NCBI GenBank assembly: GCA_964408735.1 | Contig: CAYPAX010000074.1 | Location: 1 to 25,154 of the forward strand | Length of the DNA: 25,154 nucleotides | Reading direction: 5' to 3' | DNA from: UBA7887 sp964408735 | Lineage (GTDB): Bacteria > Pseudomonadota > Alphaproteobacteria > UBA7887 | Shown: in pieces, positions 21,380-25,154 of the stretch | Numbering within the stretch: the stretch's first letter is position 1 | How the letters are laid out: the number at the start of each line of letters is the position of its first letter | The notes under the pieces: model-generated | What the model was told of the DNA's origin: nothing | Database searches by the model: none | What the model saw: only the letters and a program-made list of their open reading frames with translations | Made by a program: the position numbers and the translations under genes

Positions 21380-23104
21380 ATGCATGAGCTGGTGATACGA
21401 AACGGCAGGGTGATTGACGGCACGGGCGCGCCGCAGCGGGTTGCCGACTTAGCTGTGGACGCGGCAACCATCGGTGCCGTGGGCTCGGGTCTGGGGCCGG
21501 GCAAGCGCGAGATCGATGCGGAGGGGCAGCTGGTGCTCCCCGGCTGGGTCGATATCCACTCCCATTACGACGGCCAGGCCACCTGGGATCCCTATCTCAC
21601 GCCGTCGTCGTGGCATGGCGTCACCACCACCGTGTTCGGCAATTGCGGCGTCGGCGTCGCGCCGCTGCGCCCGGGGAACGAGGATTTCCTCATTGGACTC
21701 ATGGAGGCGGTGGAGGACATTCCCGCCGCCGTGCTCGCCGCAGGCATGGATTTCCGTTGGCACAGTTTTGCCGACTATCTCGATGCCTTGGCGGCCATGC
21801 CCCGTGTCATGGATATCGGCGCCCAGGTGGCCCACGCGCCGCTGCGCGTCTCTGCCATGGGCCAGCGCGGGGCGGACCACGATGAAGCGCCGAGCGAAGC
21901 CGAGCTTGGCGATATGGCGCGCTCGCTTGAGGAGGCCCTGGCCGCCGGCGCCCTCGGCTTTACCACCTCGCGCACCCACAAGCACAAGGCGGGGGACGGG
22001 CGACCGGTGCCGAGCTACACGGCGCGCCAGGACGAGCTGATGGCGCTAGCCGATGCCATGCGACGGGCCGATGCCGGCGTCATCCAGTGCAATTCCGATC
22101 TGGCCGAGGGCGACTTCGCCATCCTGCAGGCCATGGCGGAGCGCGCGGGGCGGCCGCTCTCGCTGTTGCTGCTGCAAATCGACGCGGACCCGGATCGCTG
22201 GCGCCGCACCCTGGCCGATATCGAGGCCGCGAACGCCGCCGGCCTCGACGTCAAGGGGCAGGTCGGCTGCCGGCCCATCGGTGTGCTTATGGGGCTCGAT
22301 TCCAGCATCAATCCCTTCGTCGGCCATCCCGCCTGGACGGAGCTCGCGGAGCTGACGCCCGCAGGCCGGCGCCAGCGCTTGGCCGAGGACGAGGGCTTGC
22401 GCCGCCGCCTGGTCGACGACCGTCCCGACGATGCCCGGACGAGCTGGTTGGCGGATGGCCTGGCGAAGTCCTTCGAATTCACGGACCCGCCCAGCTTCGA
22501 GCCGGACCCGGCCGACAGGCTGGTTAGCCGTGCCGAGGCGGCGGGGCAGGATCCCTGGGCCTTGGCCCTCGACATCTTGCGCCGGGATGACGGCCTGCTG
22601 TTCTGGCCCTTCGAGAACTACAGCGAAGGCAGCCTCGACGTGCTGCACGAAATGCTGCTTTCCGAGCACACGGTCTGCGGACTTGGCGATGGCGGTGCGC
22701 ATGTGGCAACGATTTGCGATGCCAGCTATCCGACCACGCTGCTGACCCACTGGGCCCGCGATCGCGTGCGCGGGCCGCAGCTGCCGCTGGAATTCCTGGT
22801 GCGCAAGCAGACGGCGTTGGCGGCCGAGAGCTATGGCCTTTGCGACCGCGGCATCCTTGCGCCCGGCTACAAGGCCGATATCAACATCGTTGATCTCGCT
22901 GCCCTCGGCGTCACCCGGCCAACGGTAGCCTACGACCTCCCAGCCAACGGCAAGCGCTTCGTGCAGCGCTCCGTCGGCTATCGCCACACCTTCGTCTCGG
23001 GCGTTGAGGTGGCAGTGGACGGCGAGCATACCGGGGCGCTGCCGGGCGGTCTGGTACGCGGCGCGTGCGGCGGGCCGCAGGCGAGCCGCACCGCGGCCGA
23101 ATAG
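21380..23104 (+). CDS. Amidohydrolase, N-acyl-D-amino-acid deacylase family
   Basis: This 574-residue amidohydrolase is D-aminoacylase-like (COG3653). It begins ELVIRNGRVIDGTGAPQ with a beta-sandwich strand, then GWVDIHSHYDGQATWDP (His-x-His metal site), GNCGVGVAPLRP (typical Cys motif of the family), a long barrel, GDGGAHV near residue 436, and the closing RGILAPGYKADINIVDL. Family members hydrolyse N-acyl-D-amino acids and related amides, using one or two zinc ions. Length is normal or slightly long. Assignment to a specific substrate is not possible. It starts 38 nt after the iron-sulfur gene and is followed by a small exported ORF, suggesting a shared transcript. Confidence 0.88.
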   Translation: MHELVIRNGRVIDGTGAPQRVADLAVDAATIGAVGSGLGPGKREIDAEGQLVLPGWVDIHSHYDGQATWDPYLTPSSWHGVTTTVFGNCGVGVAPLRPGNEDFLIGLMEAVEDIPAAVLAAGMDFRWHSFADYLDALAAMPRVMDIGAQVAHAPLRVSAMGQRGADHDEAPSEAELGDMARSLEEALAAGALGFTTSRTHKHKAGDGRPVPSYTARQDELMALADAMRRADAGVIQCNSDLAEGDFAILQAMAERAGRPLSLLLLQIDADPDRWRRTLADIEAANAAGLDVKGQVGCRPIGVLMGLDSSINPFVGHPAWTELAELTPAGRRQRLAEDEGLRRRLVDDRPDDARTSWLADGLAKSFEFTDPPSFEPDPADRLVSRAEAAGQDPWALALDILRRDDGLLFWPFENYSEGSLDVLHEMLLSEHTVCGLGDGGAHVATICDASYPTTLLTHWARDRVRGPQLPLEFLVRKQTALAAESYGLCDRGILAPGYKADINIVDLAALGVTRPTVAYDLPANGKRFVQRSVGYRHTFVSGVEVAVDGEHTGALPGGLVRGACGGPQASRTAAE

Positions 23105-23111
23105 GGACGCC

Positions 23112-23384
23112 GTGGCGGGCGCCTTGGTCATCGCCGTTCTTTTCGCCGAGCTGACTTTGCCCGCACCGTTGTTGGTTCAGGAGACCGAGCCGCCGCCGGC
23201 GCCGCCGTCGTCAGAGCTGCTCGACGAGCCGGGCGAGACCACCACCATTGGCCCCGATGCGCCCTCGCCATCGCCGCCGGCGGTACGCTCGAGCGATTGG
23301 GTGCGGCGGTTCTATGGGCCGATCCTCAACGTGGCTCCCGAGATTGTTGGTGGCGAGTTTCGTGAGGAGGAGACAGGGCCATGA
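23112..23384 (+). CDS. Small exported or anchored Pro-rich protein
   Basis: A GTG-start frame of 90 codons plus TGA lies between the amidohydrolase and the DehI-like gene. The start is preceded by AGGGA at 5-6 nt spacing. The product opens with a hydrophobic run (ALVIAVLFAELTLPAPLLV) that could be a signal peptide or anchor. It continues with a Pro/Ser/Glu-rich linker (PPPAPPSSELL, PSPSPPAV) and ends in DWVRRFYGPILNVAPEIVGG. Its TGA overlaps the next ATG (ATGA), which supports it being translated. No family was recognised. It could be non-coding, but the coupled overlap is hard to explain otherwise. The n-region lacks Lys/Arg, which is unusual for a signal peptide. Confidence 0.5.
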   Translation: MAGALVIAVLFAELTLPAPLLVQETEPPPAPPSSELLDEPGETTTIGPDAPSPSPPAVRSSDWVRRFYGPILNVAPEIVGGEFREEETGP

Positions 23385-24208
23385 TGGAAGAATTGCCCGA
23401 GGCCGAGGCAAAGGGCGAATTGGCAGTGATCTACGAGGAGATGCGCACGACGTGCGCCGTTCCCTATGTGTCGTCGCTGCAGCGCCATATCGCCACCATG
23501 CCCGGTTGCCTGGAATATGCCTGGGCGTTGTTTCGCCCGGCATTCACCTCCGGCCTTTTGCCGGAAACCGCCTGGCGCCCGGCCTCAATGATCCCCGTGC
23601 AGCCTTTGCCGCCCCTGACTCCGGCGGCATTGCATCTGCTCGGCGTCGATGCCACGGGCGCGCGGGCGATCCGCAATATCTGCGAGAATTTCATCCGCGT
23701 TGCGCCAATAAACCTGCTGTTCGCCGGTGCTGTCGAGCGGGTGCTGGAAGGGGCCGAGGCCACCGGCCAGGGCACGACCGTTTTGTGGAGCCCGCCCGAG
23801 GCGCTGGCGCCGATGCCGGCCCTGGTCGACATGGACGAGGCGGACGCCGAGCTGCGCGCCGTGCTCCTGCAACTGGGCACGGAAGTGGGCGGGGGCCCAT
23901 TCGTTCCCGGTCTCTATCGCCTGATCGCCCGCTGGCCCGGCTATCTGGCCCATGCCGCTACCGAGCTGACACCGCTGTTGCGCAGCGAGCTGGCGCGGGC
24001 CGAGCGCACCGCCATATCCCGCAACATCGTTGCCGCTGCCGACGAGATCCTCGCCGCCGTGGCGCCCACCGATATGGCGCCGCCGAGCGCCGCGCAGGGA
24101 CAAGATATCATTACCGCCATTCACACCTACCGCGTCACCAGCCCCGAGATGATCGTCTTCGGCACCTTGCTGCGCGACGCCCTGCCGCCGGAAGGAGACT
24201 GGTCATGA
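23381..24208 (+). CDS. DehI-fold protein lacking the catalytic Asp
   Basis: This 275-residue protein resembles the DehI family (group I 2-haloacid dehalogenases) with its two-repeat helical fold. Repeat 1 starts AKGELAVIYEEMRTTCAVPYV and contains ATMPGCLEYAWALFRP and RVAPINLL. Repeat 2 starts DEADAELRAVLLQLG and contains RWPGYLAHAATEL. In P. putida DehI the catalytic Asp189 falls in a Ser-Asp before a conserved WP motif. Aligning on that WP places Gly177-Leu178 here, so the catalytic Asp appears absent (alignment from memory). Many family members lack it and their role is unknown; haloacid dehalogenation should not be assumed. The start has GAGGAGGAG upstream and overlaps the small ORF's stop. 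The stop overlaps the SDR start by ATGA. Confidence 0.75.
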   Translation: MMEELPEAEAKGELAVIYEEMRTTCAVPYVSSLQRHIATMPGCLEYAWALFRPAFTSGLLPETAWRPASMIPVQPLPPLTPAALHLLGVDATGARAIRNICENFIRVAPINLLFAGAVERVLEGAEATGQGTTVLWSPPEALAPMPALVDMDEADAELRAVLLQLGTEVGGGPFVPGLYRLIARWPGYLAHAATELTPLLRSELARAERTAISRNIVAAADEILAAVAPTDMAPPSAAQGQDIITAIHTYRVTSPEMIVFGTLLRDALPPEGDWS

Positions 24209-24951
24209 GATTCGAAGGCAAGCGCGCCATGGTGACGGGCGCCGGCCATGGCATCGGCCTTGCCATCGCCCGGCGCCTGGCGGAGGAGGGCGCGCGGGTG
24301 CTGGTCTGCGACCGCGATCAGGCGCGCGCCGAAAGTGCCGTGGCCGAGATCGGCAACGGTGCTGCCGCGCAGCTCATCGATGTGCGCGAGCGTGCCGAGG
24401 TCGAGGGTGCGGTGGCCGAGGCGGTCGCCCTATGGGGCGGCCTCGACGTGCTTGTCGCCAACGCCGGGGTGATGGACCGCATGCCTTTCCTCGAGACCAC
24501 GGACGAGCATTGGCGCACCGTGCTCGGCATCAACCTCTATGGCGCCTTTCTCTGCGGCCAGCTGGCGGCACGCCAGATGGTGGCGCAGGGGGACGGCGGT
24601 CGTATCGTCAACGTGGCCTCCAATTCGGGAATCTTCGGCGGCCGCGGCCGGGCCGCCTATGGCGCCAGCAAGGCGGCGCTGATCAATCTTACCCAGAGCA
24701 TGGCCATCGAGCTTGCCGAGCACGACATATTGGTCAACGCCGTGGCGCCGGGCCCGACCCGCACCCGCCCGGAGATCCAAGGTGAGCTGATGGAAAGCGC
24801 CGCCCGCCGCATGCCTCTCAAGCGCTTCGGCGAGCCCAGCGAGATCGCCGCCGTCGCCGCTTTCCTCGCCTCCGACGATTGCAGCTTCACCACCGGTCAC
24901 GTCTATGCGGCGGATGGCGGCTTCACCATAGCCGGAATCATGGAGGGGTAA
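24205..24951 (+). CDS. Short-chain dehydrogenase/reductase (SDR)
   Basis: The 248-residue classical SDR has the cofactor motif TGAGHGIG (11-18), Asp36 at the end of the second strand (favouring NAD(H)), NAGVM (86-90), the active-site Ser in the VASNSG segment (139-141), and the YGASK motif with Tyr152 and Lys156. The C-terminal part GPTRTRPEIQGELM and the DGGF ending fit 3-oxoacyl/3-hydroxyacyl or sugar-alcohol SDRs. The ATG has a near-perfect GGAGACT ribosome binding site and overlaps the stop of the DehI-like gene. It may be the oxidoreductase of the same small-molecule pathway as the flavoprotein and amidohydrolase; the substrate is unknown. Confidence 0.93.
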   Translation: MRFEGKRAMVTGAGHGIGLAIARRLAEEGARVLVCDRDQARAESAVAEIGNGAAAQLIDVRERAEVEGAVAEAVALWGGLDVLVANAGVMDRMPFLETTDEHWRTVLGINLYGAFLCGQLAARQMVAQGDGGRIVNVASNSGIFGGRGRAAYGASKAALINLTQSMAIELAEHDILVNAVAPGPTRTRPEIQGELMESAARRMPLKRFGEPSEIAAVAAFLASDDCSFTTGHVYAADGGFTIAGIMEG

Positions 24952-25147
24952 GGTCCGCCTGTACATGGCCTAGGCATTGCAGCAGGAAGCGGCCTTCCGG
25001 AGAATCAGCGTCGTCGAGGCGCTTGTAGATCTCGGCTTCCGCGGGCTCGGGAGGCTCCATCTCCTGCTTGGCCAGGCCGTGGCGCACCAGCCAAATCAGC
25101 CCTTCCTCGAGATCGTTGAGGAAGGGCGGCGGCAGCGGCCCCGTCAC
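24938..25147 (-). CDS. Unknown ORF at the right edge, possibly truncated
   Basis: A 69-codon frame opens with GTG and is rich in charged residues (LNDLEEGLIWLVRHGL, KQEMEPPEPAEAEIYKRLDD). The frame stays open to the end of the window, so it may be the C-terminal end of a longer protein. The GTG has GGAGAAG directly against it, too close for a normal ribosome binding site. It overlaps the 3' end of the convergent SDR gene by 14 nt. No family was recognised. Confidence 0.4.
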   Translation of the reverse strand: MTGPLPPPFLNDLEEGLIWLVRHGLAKQEMEPPEPAEAEIYKRLDDADSPEGRFLLQCLGHVQADLTPP

Positions 25148-25154
25148 CTTCTCC

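Noticed and set aside
23381..24208. Functional 2-haloacid dehalogenase
   Set aside because: The catalytic Asp seems replaced by Leu; only family-level similarity can be claimed.
1..25154. CRISPR array, transposon, prophage or tRNA/rRNA gene
   Set aside because: No regularly spaced repeats, transposase or integrase motifs, terminal repeats or tRNA-like cloverleaf were found on either strand by reading.

Overview
The window is GC-rich and densely packed. Codons strongly favour G or C at the third position, and start/stop codons often overlap as ATGA. The gene families suggest an alphaproteobacterium, probably Rhodospirillales-like; this is inferred from family content and codon use, since no rRNA or tRNA gene is present to place it. 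I see no phage genes, transposases, CRISPR array or tRNA.

Layout. (1) 1-477: a 35-residue membrane microprotein on the minus strand, a CRP/FNR-type palindrome upstream of it, and a strong hairpin; otherwise no gene. (2) 478-5302: single enzymes and exported proteins, namely an epoxide-hydrolase-like alpha/beta hydrolase (-), an exported protein of unknown function (+), an old yellow enzyme (-), an exported HExxH plus Sel1-repeat protein (+) and a cupin (+). (3) 5299-8101 (-): a large exported caspase-fold protein with an EF-hand loop, followed 1 nt later by a VTT/TVP38 membrane protein. (4) 8157-13062 (-): a catabolic operon of DHA2-type MFS transporter, amidohydrolase/lactonase, zinc dehydrogenase, ABM-fold protein and PanB-like enzyme. 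It is divergent from a mandelate-racemase-type enolase (+, 13204). Together these resemble a sugar-acid/lactone or related hydroxy-acid pathway. (5) 14347-18678 (+): a second exported caspase-fold protein with an SH3b domain, a hemerythrin, and a large exported zincin. (6) 18754-24951 (+): a soluble fumarate-reductase-like flavoprotein and iron-sulfur pair, a D-aminoacylase-like amidohydrolase, a small exported Pro-rich protein, a DehI-fold protein and an SDR dehydrogenase, mostly joined by ATGA overlaps. (7) Right edge: an unknown ORF, possibly truncated.

How the genes fit together. Two unrelated themes are interleaved. One is catabolism: the divergent enolase/lactonase/dehydrogenase/PanB set and the flavoprotein-to-SDR set. 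The other is a group of exported, protease-like proteins: two caspase-fold proteins with intact His/Cys dyads and two HExxH proteins. The two caspase-like proteins share a helical segment after the catalytic domain. One of them carries a canonical Ca2+-binding EF-hand loop and is tightly coupled to a VTT-domain membrane protein; this pair is the most unusual arrangement here. Whether the exported proteins act together is not shown by the sequence.
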